Source of the DNA: Silicimonas sp. | GTDB lineage: Bacteria; Pseudomonadota; Alphaproteobacteria; Rhodobacterales; Rhodobacteraceae | Direction: 5' to 3' | Length of the DNA stretch: 39,720 nucleotides | Assembly: GCA_022820365.1 (NCBI GenBank) | Contig: JAJEFO010000012.1 | Span: 1-39,720, forward strand | In this document: positions 1-8,524 of the stretch, piece by piece | Position numbering within the stretch: position 1 is the stretch's first letter | How the letters are laid out: the number at the start of each line of letters is the position of its first letter | Notes under the pieces: generated by a model | Databases searched by the model: none | Told to the model about the DNA's origin: nothing | The model's input: the letters and a program-made list of their open reading frames with translations, nothing else | Made by a program: the position numbers and the translations under genes

Positions 1-1
1 G

Positions 2-829
2 TTTTTGGAAGCGATGCGCGAAGCCGAGGCCGCCTTCGGCGACGGCGCGGTCTATATTGAGCGCTTCTTCGATGCCGTGCGTCACATCGAAGTGCAGGTC
101 ATGGGAGATGGAGAAGGCGGCGCAATCGCCTTTGATGAACGCGATTGCAGCGTTCAGCGGCGACACCAGAAGCTTATCGAGGAGTCACTGTCGCCCGTCG
201 TTGACGCCGACATGCGAGCGCGACTGAAACAGGCCGCTTTGTCTCTGGCGCGCGGTATCGCGTACGAAGGTGCGGGGACCGTCGAATTCATCCTCGACGT
301 CCCAACCGGGGAGTTCTTCTTCATTGAGATGAATACCCGCATTCAAGTCGAACATACCGTCACTGAAATGCGCATTGGCCGAGACTTGATTGAAATGCAG
401 TTCGCGATCGCTGGCGGGGCGCAACTGGACACCTCCGATAACGGGCACTCGGCCACGGGCCACGCCATTGAGTACCGCATCAATGTCGAGGATTGGCGGT
501 TCGGATTCCGGCCGTCACCGGGCCGCCTGAATCGCTGGCAGCCGCCGCAAGGGCCAGGCATCCGGCTCGACAGTGCAGCGTATAAAGGGCAGATTATCAC
601 TCCCTATTACGATTCAATGATCGCCAAGCTGATCATTCTAGGACAGGATCGGGACGAGGCCCTGGCAAGGTCCCGCGCGGCTCTGGACTGTTTCAAGGTA
701 GGCGGGGTGGCGACAACCATCGGATTTCACAGGAAAATCATCGACCACGATGACTTTTTGTCGGATCGGGTTCACACCCGATGGATCGAAAATGAAATGA
801 TGCCAGAATCAGCAAAGAGGACTGCATGA
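2..829 (+). CDS. Biotin carboxylase subunit (AccC-like), 5' partial
   Basis: This is the C-terminal part of an ATP-grasp biotin carboxylase, which carboxylates the biotin of a carrier protein using ATP and bicarbonate. The reading frame is open to the left edge, so the true start lies outside the window; the first in-frame start-like codon (TTG at 5) is simply internal. Visible family motifs are IEVQVMGD, ERDCSVQRRHQKLIEE (substrate and bicarbonate site), EMNTRIQVEHTVTE (metal/ATP-binding Glu-Asn and catalytic Arg region), and the C-terminal biotin carboxylase domain including AYKGQIITPYYDSMIAKLI. The stop overlaps the next start (ATGA), so the subunits are translationally coupled. Since the partner carboxyltransferase has no biotin domain, a separate carrier protein is expected, perhaps just upstream. 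It could serve acetyl-CoA carboxylation or a dedicated catabolic carboxylase; the downstream genes favour the second. Confidence 0.93.
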   Translation, partial: FLEAMREAEAAFGDGAVYIERFFDAVRHIEVQVMGDGEGGAIAFDERDCSVQRRHQKLIEESLSPVVDADMRARLKQAALSLARGIAYEGAGTVEFILDVPTGEFFFIEMNTRIQVEHTVTEMRIGRDLIEMQFAIAGGAQLDTSDNGHSATGHAIEYRINVEDWRFGFRPSPGRLNRWQPPQGPGIRLDSAAYKGQIITPYYDSMIAKLIILGQDRDEALARSRAALDCFKVGGVATTIGFHRKIIDHDDFLSDRVHTRWIENEMMPESAKRTA

Positions 830-2271
830 GCAAGGACGTTCGTTTCATCGATGTCACGTTGCGCGATGCGCATCAGTGCTTGTGGGCAACACGCATGACG
901 ACGGCAATGATGAAAGACATTGCTCCCATTCTGGATCGCGCCGGGTTCGAGGCCATTGATCTGGTTGGCGGCGCGGTCTTCGATGTCTGCGTGCGCTTTC
1001 TGCGCGAGGATCCGTGGGAACGCATGCGCATCCTGAACTCCTGGGTCACTGAAACACCACTGATCATTCACACAAGAGGGCAATGCCTCTTTACCTTCAA
1101 GTTCTTCTCCGACGACGTGGTCGAACTCGCCGCTGAACGGTTTGCAGCCAACGGCATGCGCTATCACACGCCTTATGATCCAATTAACGACATCAGAAAC
1201 CTGCGCATTCCCATCGAGGCAGCCCGTCGGCTGGGCATCCACACGGTGCCCGGACTGGTCTATACACTCAGCCCCGTCCATACCGACGAGTACTATGCCC
1301 AAAAGGCCGGGGAACTGGTTGGAATCGGTGTGGACGGCGTGTTCATCAAGGATCCAAGCGGTCTCTTGACCCCCGACCGCGCGATCACGCTTGTGCCCGC
1401 GATCAAGAAGGCGATCGGCGACCTGCCGCTGCAACTGCACTCGCATAGCTTGTCAGGGCTTTCGCCCTATACGGCGCTGGTCGCGGTCGAACATGGTATC
1501 GATGTGCTGCATACCGCCACTTCGACGCTGGCAAACGGCGCTTCGCATCCGGCTACCGAGCGCATGGTCGAGAACTGTCGCCGGCGCGGGTACGCCGCCG
1601 ACTTGGATCTTGATGCCATCCGGGAAGTGGCCGAACGGCTTGACTACATTGCCAAGGTCGAGGGCAAGCCCGTCGGTCAAGTGCTGGAATATGACGAGTT
1701 TCACTTCCACCATCAGGTGGCGGGCGGGATGATTTCCAATCTGAAGGTGCAGCTGGAAGCAGTTGGCCTACTGGACAGGATCGAAGACATCCTTGAGGAA
1801 GCCGGCCGCGTGCGCGCCGATCTCGGCTATCCCATAGTTGTCAGCCCGTTCGCGCAGTACATCGTTACCCAGGCGGTCCTGAACGTCACGGCGATTGACC
1901 GGGGGAAGGAACGCTATGACAGCATTCCGGACGAGGTGCGCCTATATGCACGCGGCGGATATGGCGAGATCGCGGGCGAGATAGATCCCGATCTCTATGA
2001 CCGTCTCTCTGGCGGCAAAGAGCCGATCACGGAACGCGCTGGCGCGCTGGTACCGCCGTCGCTTGACCGAATTCGCAAGACGCGCGGCCCGTTCGCCACC
2101 GACGATGACCTGCTTTTGGCGGCATTCTATGACGATACTCAGTACAGCGCATTGAAGGATGCTGGGCCGATCAAGACCGCTTATCGTCTCGCAGAGACAC
2201 CGCTTCTTACCTTGCTCAAGGAAGTCGCCACTCGCGATGACATCAGCACCTTTCACTTCGTGCAATCATGA
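826..2271 (+). CDS. Carboxyltransferase of pyruvate carboxylase/oxaloacetate decarboxylase type, without biotin domain
   Basis: The protein has 481 residues: an HMGL-like TIM barrel (about 5-270) followed by the conserved PYC/OADA domain (about 290-470). Visible motifs are FIDVTLRDAHQCLWATRM at the N-terminus (metal Asp14), GVFIKDPSGLLTP (position of the active-site Lys) and LQLHSHSLSG (metal His pair). Known relatives move carboxyl groups between biotin and pyruvate or oxaloacetate. Many relatives carry a C-terminal biotinyl domain with AMKM; this protein stops after the PYC/OADA domain and has no such motif, so the carrier must be a separate protein. It overlaps both neighbours by 4 nt and so belongs to one operon with the biotin carboxylase and the BKACE enzyme. 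The commoner KDMAG motif reads KDPSG here, so the true acceptor may not be pyruvate. Confidence 0.88.
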   Translation: MSKDVRFIDVTLRDAHQCLWATRMTTAMMKDIAPILDRAGFEAIDLVGGAVFDVCVRFLREDPWERMRILNSWVTETPLIIHTRGQCLFTFKFFSDDVVELAAERFAANGMRYHTPYDPINDIRNLRIPIEAARRLGIHTVPGLVYTLSPVHTDEYYAQKAGELVGIGVDGVFIKDPSGLLTPDRAITLVPAIKKAIGDLPLQLHSHSLSGLSPYTALVAVEHGIDVLHTATSTLANGASHPATERMVENCRRRGYAADLDLDAIREVAERLDYIAKVEGKPVGQVLEYDEFHFHHQVAGGMISNLKVQLEAVGLLDRIEDILEEAGRVRADLGYPIVVSPFAQYIVTQAVLNVTAIDRGKERYDSIPDEVRLYARGGYGEIAGEIDPDLYDRLSGGKEPITERAGALVPPSLDRIRKTRGPFATDDDLLLAAFYDDTQYSALKDAGPIKTAYRLAETPLLTLLKEVATRDDISTFHFVQS

Positions 2272-3107
2272 CCCGACCCTGTATCATTACCACTGCCATC
2301 ACGGGGGCCATTCCGCGGACATCGGATTGCCCCGCGGTGCCGGTCGACCCGGTCAGCCAGATCGAGTCTACTCATGAAGCCTACGAAGCCGGGTCGTCGC
2401 TGGTGCATGTCCATGTTCGGGACGACGACGAAAGTCCCAGCTCTGATCCGGAAAGATTCGCCAGGGTGCAGGAAGGTGTGCAAGAGCACTGCCCAGGCAT
2501 GATCATCCAGTTTTCAACTGGGGGTCGTGGACGGGATCAGAGCGCGCGTGGCGCCGCACTGCACCTTCGGCCGGACATGGCCTCGCTGACCACGGGCTCG
2601 GTCAATTTTCCCGGCGCGATCTACGAAAACCCGCCGGATTTCATTGATGGCCTGGCTCAACGAATGCTGAAGTACGGCGTGAAGCCCGAGATCGAGGTCT
2701 TCGACGCAGCCATGTTGTACAACGCGGCCGATCTCATCAATCGCGGGATGATTAATGCGCCCGCGCATGTGCAGTTTGTCTTGGGGGTTCCCAACGCCAT
2801 GCCGGCAAGGCGACCCCTGCTGGAGTTTCTCGTATCGGAACTGGCAGTGGTCTTGCCTGGCGCGACATGGGGCGCAGCTGGAATTGGGCGGCATCAGTTC
2901 GAAGTGAACAAGTGGTGCTTGGAACTTGGCGGGCATTGCCGCACCGGGCTTGAGGACAACATCAAGTATGACAAGACGCGGCTGGCAAGGAGCAATGCGG
3001 AACTGGTTCAGAAGGTCGTAGAAGTTGCCGGCGAATTTGATCGACGGCCCGCAACCCCTGACGAGGCGCGTCGAATCCTGGGGCTTTGCAACCACTCCGC
3101 GAGTTGA
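2268..3107 (+). CDS. Beta-keto acid cleavage enzyme (BKACE, 3-keto-5-aminohexanoate cleavage family)
   Basis: The 279-residue TIM-barrel protein has the usual length for the family. BKACE enzymes condense a beta-keto acid with acetyl-CoA (or another acyl-CoA) and split it into acetoacetate plus a new CoA ester, using Zn. The sequence shows PCIITTAITGA at the N-terminus, the Zn motif HVHVRD (His47, His49), QFSTGG, and RTGLEDN (Glu229, third metal ligand). The start overlaps the preceding stop (ATGA). Known members act on 3-keto-5-aminohexanoate (lysine fermentation), dehydrocarnitine and other beta-keto acids; the sequence alone does not tell which. A carboxylase in the same operon suggests a route in which a ketone or acyl group is carboxylated to a beta-keto acid and then cleaved, but this is inference. 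Confidence 0.9.
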   Translation: MTRPCIITTAITGAIPRTSDCPAVPVDPVSQIESTHEAYEAGSSLVHVHVRDDDESPSSDPERFARVQEGVQEHCPGMIIQFSTGGRGRDQSARGAALHLRPDMASLTTGSVNFPGAIYENPPDFIDGLAQRMLKYGVKPEIEVFDAAMLYNAADLINRGMINAPAHVQFVLGVPNAMPARRPLLEFLVSELAVVLPGATWGAAGIGRHQFEVNKWCLELGGHCRTGLEDNIKYDKTRLARSNAELVQKVVEVAGEFDRRPATPDEARRILGLCNHSAS

Positions 3108-3187
3108 ACAGGCACCACGCAAGGACCCACTTCATGGACGGCGTGCCAGAATGGTCTCTTGGTTGAACGCCTGAGCTGTCAGGAGGC

Positions 3188-3310
3188 ATGAACGATCACC
3201 TGAACGCAATTGCGAATCTGTGTATCTCTCCGCAAGGGCCGCCTGGCAGGTCTTGCGGGGATCAAGGCAAGGCCACCATGCCACTTACGGGACGGGATCC
3301 TCTGGCATGA
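3188..3310 (+). CDS. Very short ORF with a strong ribosome binding site, possibly a gene remnant
   Basis: A 40-residue reading frame (MNDHLNAIANLC...) begins 5-6 nt after a near-perfect Shine-Dalgarno sequence (AGGAGG, about 3180-3185), 80 bp after the BKACE gene. No domain is recognisable. It overlaps the 3' end of the convergent SnoaL-like gene by 26 bp. The good start signal followed by a short, unrecognisable frame could be the beginning of a further operon gene whose body was lost, or a real small protein. Chance is also quite possible. Confidence 0.2.
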   Translation: MNDHLNAIANLCISPQGPPGRSCGDQGKATMPLTGRDPLA

Positions 3311-4301
3311 GTGCCATAAGGTCCACGCCGCAATCGGATGCGAAGCGGATCATGTCGATAAGGACCCAGTTTTCCGCAAGCCGTCCGTTCCGGCTGGTAT
3401 AGAAGTCCATGACCCGCTTCGTGATTTTCTGGCCGGTTGGTTCAATGCCGCGAAACGGAACGCCGGAGAACGTGCCCAGGAACTGCCCGGCGAAGCCCGC
3501 TACGCGCCCTTCCGCCACGAAGGCTTCCTTGGGCCAGGAACCCTTGCGGCCGGGGAACGACTTCACCGATGGGCCTTGCGCAAAGTCGTAGAACTCCTGC
3601 AGGCCATAGGCGGAACCGATGCCCCATGGGCCGTGCCATGCCATGTCCTCCTGCCAGAATTGCTCCAGTCCCTGGCTCGCCATGTCGCTGCCTTCCAGGC
3701 TGTTGCAGCCACCGACGATCATGTCCTCGACAAGGTTGCGTGTTTTCTCGGTCAAGCCCGGGTACTGAGGAGTCTTCACGATGCCGATTTCAGCGGGCGG
3801 CCCTCCGGGAATCTGCGCGCGCCCGGAGAACGGCGGAAACATCTCCAGCCCCGCCTGATGCGCGAGGCCGGGAACGTCCAGGAGGCATCGGATCTCGGTG
3901 ATCCGGTCGCCTTCGAACCTGTAGAATTCGCCGAAGCGCAATTGGCGGCGTCCTTCGCCCGGCGGGATGCCGAACAGGGGACGGTTCATTTCGCCCTCGA
4001 TGTTGCCAGTGGCCGCGACCCAGACGTGCCCCATGAATTCTCCGCCAAAGTAGAGATAGGGCCGCTTGGCGGCCTGCGGCATGGCTGTCCTTGTCGGTTC
4101 AAGCATTGCGGTCTCGAATGCTTCGCAGCCGCAGAGGTCGCCGACCGGAGCAGGACCGTGGAACACGAGATCAGGGTCAAAGAGCGATTGGTCGGGCGAG
4201 AGCCCGGCAGCAAGCGCCCAAGCCCGTTCCTTGGCTTTCCCGAGAGACTCGGCGCATCCAGTCATTGCCGGTTCATCTTGCCTGGTTCGTTTGGTCGGCA
4301 T
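3285..4301 (-). CDS. Tandem SnoaL-like (NTF2-fold) protein
   Basis: The frame is open up to 4472, but the ATG at 4301 is preceded by AAGGGAGAA at good spacing, so I choose that start (338 residues, MPTKRTRQ...). Two SnoaL/ester-cyclase-type repeats can be seen. The first (about 25-150) contains DPDLVFHGPAPVGDLCG...RFGEFYRFEGDRITEIRCLLDVPGL. The second (about 180-335) contains WQEDMAWHGPWGIGSAYGLQEF...DFYTSRNGRLAENWVLIDM. SnoaL-like alpha+beta barrels include polyketide cyclases and many small-molecule hydrolases or isomerases; the actual reaction here is unknown. The gene converges on the BKACE operon and has no operon partner. Double-domain versions are often annotated as nuclear transport factor 2 family proteins. 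Confidence 0.8.
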   Translation of the reverse strand: MPTKRTRQDEPAMTGCAESLGKAKERAWALAAGLSPDQSLFDPDLVFHGPAPVGDLCGCEAFETAMLEPTRTAMPQAAKRPYLYFGGEFMGHVWVAATGNIEGEMNRPLFGIPPGEGRRQLRFGEFYRFEGDRITEIRCLLDVPGLAHQAGLEMFPPFSGRAQIPGGPPAEIGIVKTPQYPGLTEKTRNLVEDMIVGGCNSLEGSDMASQGLEQFWQEDMAWHGPWGIGSAYGLQEFYDFAQGPSVKSFPGRKGSWPKEAFVAEGRVAGFAGQFLGTFSGVPFRGIEPTGQKITKRVMDFYTSRNGRLAENWVLIDMIRFASDCGVDLMALMPEDPVP

Positions 4302-5375
4302 GCCGTTCTCCCTTTCCGTCACTAGCATCCTGGACGAGTTCCCTTGCCTCCCCGGTGAGATGCAAAGGAACCTGTGGCAGAAAGCGTCGGATAGCGAAAG
4401 TGGCGCAGCCAAGCAGGACGAGCCGTTGTCACACACGAGGAACGATCGGGCCCGGTATCCTGAGTTGGACAATAGCTACGCCATTGGCCCCAAAATGGAC
4501 TCTGCTTACCGGCCATCGAATGCAGCGGTAACGATTTTGTTCGTGGCGTGGTTTCTGCCCATCGACAAAAGCGGGCACGACAGGCGCGCGTGCCCAAACG
4601 AGCTGCGGATAAGATCAGAACGTGGCGTGAGCCTTAAATGGAAAAAGGCAATGTGACGCCGAAACGCCCCAAAGCCTCCGAAACCCAGCGTTGATCCTCT
4701 CACAGACCGCGTCAAGCCCGAAACTGACCGCCACTGTCCGCTCGTCATTAACAGGCCGTATGTTCGCTGCGGGCAACAGACCATGTGTCCGGCTCCATTG
4801 TGGCTCCCAAAAACCGGGGACCAGCGAATGGCGGGACTGGAAAGGGCAAGGCAATTGAGAAGACAGGTGATGCTCGAGGAACTCCTCGAAAGGAGGCAAT
4901 TCGGGCATCCGGTTCAAGGTTCGGCAACGGTGCCCCGGGGCGAGGGGATACCTGAAGTGCCAGATGCCATGCTCAGATCGGTCGCATGGGTTCGGAACCG
5001 GCTCCTCCAGAGCCTCGCCTCCCTCTTGGCAATGGACGTCAGCAACCTGCCTCGGGCGCAAACAACAGAACCTACGCAGGCTTGGGCCCGATGGGCAGAA
5101 GAGCCGGTTGCAGAAGACGGAGACAACAGTCCCGAACGCTGGACGCCCGTCTGTGGGCAAGGAACCCAGTCTCGCGATTGCGCAGCGAATCTGCGGAAGT
5201 ACGCGTTCTTCCCGGCCGTCGACAATTGCAGCGAATTTGGCATGTTGCCGCACGAACCGCGTTCCGGTAGGCCATGGTTGCAGTCACGGGAGCAGCGTTG
5301 GTGCGAAGTCCTAGCGGGCTCTCTGCCGTGCGCTCTTCGGGTCGGCAATCTGTTTGGGAGAGGGTACGCGATTAC
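4302..5375. other. 1.07-kb stretch without a recognisable gene
   Basis: Long frames exist here on both strands (for example 4783-5619 on +, 4615-5253 on -), but their translations are rich in Arg, Ser, Pro and Cys and show no domain I recognise. None has a convincing ribosome binding site. The region separates the SnoaL-like gene from the helicases and should hold the promoters of both. I see no tRNA, no clear inverted repeat pair and no transposase motif. It may be decayed sequence. Confidence 0.5.
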
Positions 5376-8189
5376 ATGTCCAAGCCGGCAAAGAAAGCGA
5401 CAAAGGGCCGAAAGGCGCGGGGGCCGAAACGACCGGAGTTTCTTGGCTGGAACACGACCGACGATGAGGAAGTCGAGCGGCGGCGCTGGCGAGGGATCAC
5501 GGAAGTTGCCGATTTCGAGGAACTGGAGCCGGAATTCCGTGCATACGGGTCGTTTCGCGTTCAGTCCAGCACCGGAAGCAGCTACGTGGTGGAGATCAGG
5601 CACCTTAAGCGCCGGATGAATTCATGCACTTGCCGTGACTTTGAAGTCGCAGAACTTGGTACATGCAAGCACATCGAGGGCGTGCTCAACCTGATTGCCA
5701 CGTCCGGAAGGCGGCTGCGTTTGGGCGCTGCGAACCGCCAGTCTCCCCGCATCGAGGTGCATCTCCCGTCCATGCGCGGCGCGGCACCAGCCGTTCTGCT
5801 TCCCGACGGGGACTTTCCTGCGAACATCCGCAATGAAGTGGAGGCCCGGCTCAAGGAGTTTCAGCGACGGCATGACGACGAGTCCCTCGCAAGCCTGAGA
5901 CGCTGTGCCGAAGAGCATCCGAACCACGTTCGCATCTCAAGATTGCTCGAAAGATGGAAGGACCAGCAACTTGCGCGCGAGCGCTTGGCTAGAAGACGAG
6001 AGGCCTTTCTTGGAGAGGTCGAGGCAGGCGCGCGAACCTTCGAAGTGCTGAATTTTCCACTGTTTCCTTACCAGCGTGAGGGAATGATGCACCTGGCATT
6101 CAAGGAGCGCGCACTGCTGGCGGACGAAATGGGGCTGGGCAAAACTTGTCAGGCGCTGGCTGCCTGTGAACTCCTCAGGCAGACCGAAGGAGTCGAGCGC
6201 GCCCTCATTGTTTGCCCGGCATCGCTCAAGTCGGAGTGGGCAGAGCAGATCGAGGCAGCGACGAACTTGTCCTATCGCCCTGTCTTCGGGCCACGTGCCG
6301 CGAGACTTGATGCCTACAGGAACCCGGAATTCTTCACGATCTCCAATTATGAGCAAATCCTGATCGACAGGGGAGATCTTCAGAATCTGCTCCAGCCCGA
6401 CATCGTCATTCTCGACGAGGCTCAGCGCATCAAGAACTGGCGCACGAAGACTGCCACTGCGGTCAAGCAGCTTCAAAGCCGGTTCGCCTTTGTGCTTACC
6501 GGCACGCCCATCGAGAACCGGATCGACGAAATCTACTCGATTCTCCAGTTCTTGGATCCCAAGATCCTCGGGCCGCTGTTTCGGTTCAATCGCCAGTACT
6601 ACCGTCTCGACGACCGGGGTCGGGCGATCGGCTACAAGAACCTGGACGAGCTCGGCGAGCGTGTGAAGCCATACATGATGAGACGACGCAAGGTCGAGGT
6701 GGAAGACGACCTGCCCGCCCGCACGGTCAACAACTATTTCGTGCCGATGACCAAGGAACAGCAATTGCGCTACGATGACTATGCCAATCTGGTAGCCAGA
6801 GTCGCGTCGATTGCACGAAGGCGTCCGCTGACGGAAGCGGAGTTCAAGCGGCTGCAGCTCGCATTGGCGTGCATGCGCATGATTTGTGACACGCCCTACA
6901 TACTCGACGAAACGGTGCAGGACTGCCCGAAACTCGACGAACTGGAGCGCATACTCGACGAGCTGTTGAGCGATTCCGAATGCAAGGTGATCATTTTTTC
7001 CGAGTGGGTCCGCATGCTGTCGCTTGTGCAATCGCTGCTGAGCGACATTGGAGTCGACTATGCACTGCATACGGGTTCAGTACCGCAGAAACGGAGAAAG
7101 GCCGAAATCAACAGGTTCAAGCAAGATCCGGACTGCCGGGTTTTCCTCTCGTCAGAAAGCGGCGGGACCGGGCTGAACCTGCAGGTCGCCAACGCGGTCG
7201 TAAACCTCGACCAACCGTGGAATCCCGCCAAGCTGGAACAGAGAATCGCCCGCGCGTGGCGAAAGCACCAGAAGCGTTCGGTGACCGTCGCGAACCTGGT
7301 CAGCGAAAACTCGATCGAGCACAACATGCTTTTCCTCATCGAGCAGAAGAAGGCCGTTGCCGGGGCCGTCCTCGACGGCGAATCCGAGTCCGGCACGCTG
7401 GATTTGCCGTCGGGCAGGGCAGCGTTTCTGCAGCGCCTGGAAGAGGTCATGGGGACTGACATTCCGAAGGAGCGGACACCCAAGCCCGAAGTTGAAATCC
7501 TTGAGCGGTTCAGGGTAACGTATGGCGACAGGCTGGTCATGCTGGAAGTGCGGGAATCAGAGGACGGCCAGAAATCACTGCTTGCTGTCGTTGACCCGGA
7601 TGATGACGGAAACGTCAGCGCATACGGCGATGAGGCCGCGGGAATGTCCGTAAAGACGCTTGATCGCGAGACCTACGAGAAGATGCTTCAACTGGAGGCC
7701 TCCGGATTCCTCAAGCTGACGTCGAGTACCGCGGAGGTCCTGTTCCAGACGGAACGGCCCGACCCGAAGCAGGAACAGGCGAAAAGGCGTCTTGACGAAG
7801 CGCGCACCTTGCTGGATGCCGCAGAACGCAAGTTTCGAATGGCGACGCTGCTGGAAGGCGGAGGATTTTCGGAAGAGGCGGCCGCACAGGCGTCGGGCAT
7901 TGCGGAAAGCGCGATTCGGTCGTTGTCAAAGGTTTGTGAGGACGCGCCCGGCGAGACGAACGAGTCCGCCGCGACCATTTGTGAGAGACTCGCCGCCTCC
8001 GGTCATCTTCCCGAGGAACATGTAAACAAGTCGATGTGGCTGTGCATGGGCGGTGACGAGCCTGACGGCGCCCTTGAAGTGTATGGTTCCGTCAACGGAC
8101 AAGACGGCCTGAAAGGTGCCGGCGAGATTCTGGCACATGCCAGATGCGTGATCGGCGAGGTTTCGGCGGAGCAAGTCCCCGGCCAGTGA
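5376..8189 (+). CDS. SWIM-zinc-finger SNF2-family ATPase/helicase
   Basis: The protein has 937 residues from the ATG at 5376; the frame opens about 100 nt earlier, but this ATG follows GGGAGAGGG (5356-5364) and begins a typical basic N-terminus. Domains in order: SWIM finger (CTCRDFEVAELGTCKH, residues 84-99); SNF2 ATPase with motif I LLADEMGLGKT (247-257), motif II ILDEAQ (345-350) and LTGTPIENR (374-382); helicase C-terminal lobe with FSEWVRML (541-548), SSESGGTGLN (592-601) and QRIARAWRKHQ (622-632). The rest (about 700-937) has a beta-rich part and an Ala/Glu-rich helical part (about 797-890) that looks HEPN-like but lacks a clear RxxxxH motif. SNF2 proteins translocate on double-stranded DNA and remodel bound proteins. 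The giant RecQ-UvrD gene follows in the same direction, suggesting joint work, possibly in defence or repair. Alternative: a stand-alone HepA/RapA-like recycling factor, though the SWIM finger argues against RapA. Confidence 0.9.
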   Translation: MSKPAKKATKGRKARGPKRPEFLGWNTTDDEEVERRRWRGITEVADFEELEPEFRAYGSFRVQSSTGSSYVVEIRHLKRRMNSCTCRDFEVAELGTCKHIEGVLNLIATSGRRLRLGAANRQSPRIEVHLPSMRGAAPAVLLPDGDFPANIRNEVEARLKEFQRRHDDESLASLRRCAEEHPNHVRISRLLERWKDQQLARERLARRREAFLGEVEAGARTFEVLNFPLFPYQREGMMHLAFKERALLADEMGLGKTCQALAACELLRQTEGVERALIVCPASLKSEWAEQIEAATNLSYRPVFGPRAARLDAYRNPEFFTISNYEQILIDRGDLQNLLQPDIVILDEAQRIKNWRTKTATAVKQLQSRFAFVLTGTPIENRIDEIYSILQFLDPKILGPLFRFNRQYYRLDDRGRAIGYKNLDELGERVKPYMMRRRKVEVEDDLPARTVNNYFVPMTKEQQLRYDDYANLVARVASIARRRPLTEAEFKRLQLALACMRMICDTPYILDETVQDCPKLDELERILDELLSDSECKVIIFSEWVRMLSLVQSLLSDIGVDYALHTGSVPQKRRKAEINRFKQDPDCRVFLSSESGGTGLNLQVANAVVNLDQPWNPAKLEQRIARAWRKHQKRSVTVANLVSENSIEHNMLFLIEQKKAVAGAVLDGESESGTLDLPSGRAAFLQRLEEVMGTDIPKERTPKPEVEILERFRVTYGDRLVMLEVRESEDGQKSLLAVVDPDDDGNVSAYGDEAAGMSVKTLDRETYEKMLQLEASGFLKLTSSTAEVLFQTERPDPKQEQAKRRLDEARTLLDAAERKFRMATLLEGGGFSEEAAAQASGIAESAIRSLSKVCEDAPGETNESAATICERLAASGHLPEEHVNKSMWLCMGGDEPDGALEVYGSVNGQDGLKGAGEILAHARCVIGEVSAEQVPGQ

Positions 8190-8524
8190 AGTCAGGGTGT
8201 CTCGCAAGATGCGGGGGAACCCGAGGCGAATTTGCCGGCTGGTGCCAATGGTTCCGGCATGTTTGTCCCGATTGGTGATGCAATTGCCCATGAGGCCAGG
8301 TGTCTCTTTGGGCTAGTGCGGGGTCGCGCTCGCTGGTTCGCACGACTTCATTCTACCTGCGCCCGAACTTTTCTGGGTTCTGAGTCATTCTGTCTGCTCG
8401 TCCAGCGGCTGTGCGCATCAGTGCCCGGGTTGTTGCGCTTCCCTGTGAAATTGGGAAGGAATTGTATGACAAGAGAGAATTCGGGAAGCGAATGGCGCGG
8501 AGACGCCACGCTTGATGGTGCAAA
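8190..8524. other. 335-bp gap between the two helicase genes
   Basis: No gene is recognised here. The only strong translation signal is GGAAGGA (8455-8461) 5 nt before an ATG at 8466. That ATG is in a different frame from the following helicase and runs across its N-terminal coding region to 8753 with an implausible translation. The gap may hold the helicase promoter, or point to a wrong start or a frameshift at the head of the next gene. Confidence 0.5.

Noticed and set aside
3210-4325. Plus-strand frame opposite the tandem SnoaL-like gene
   Set aside because: The minus-strand product has two clear NTF2-fold repeats and a good ribosome site; the plus-strand one has neither.
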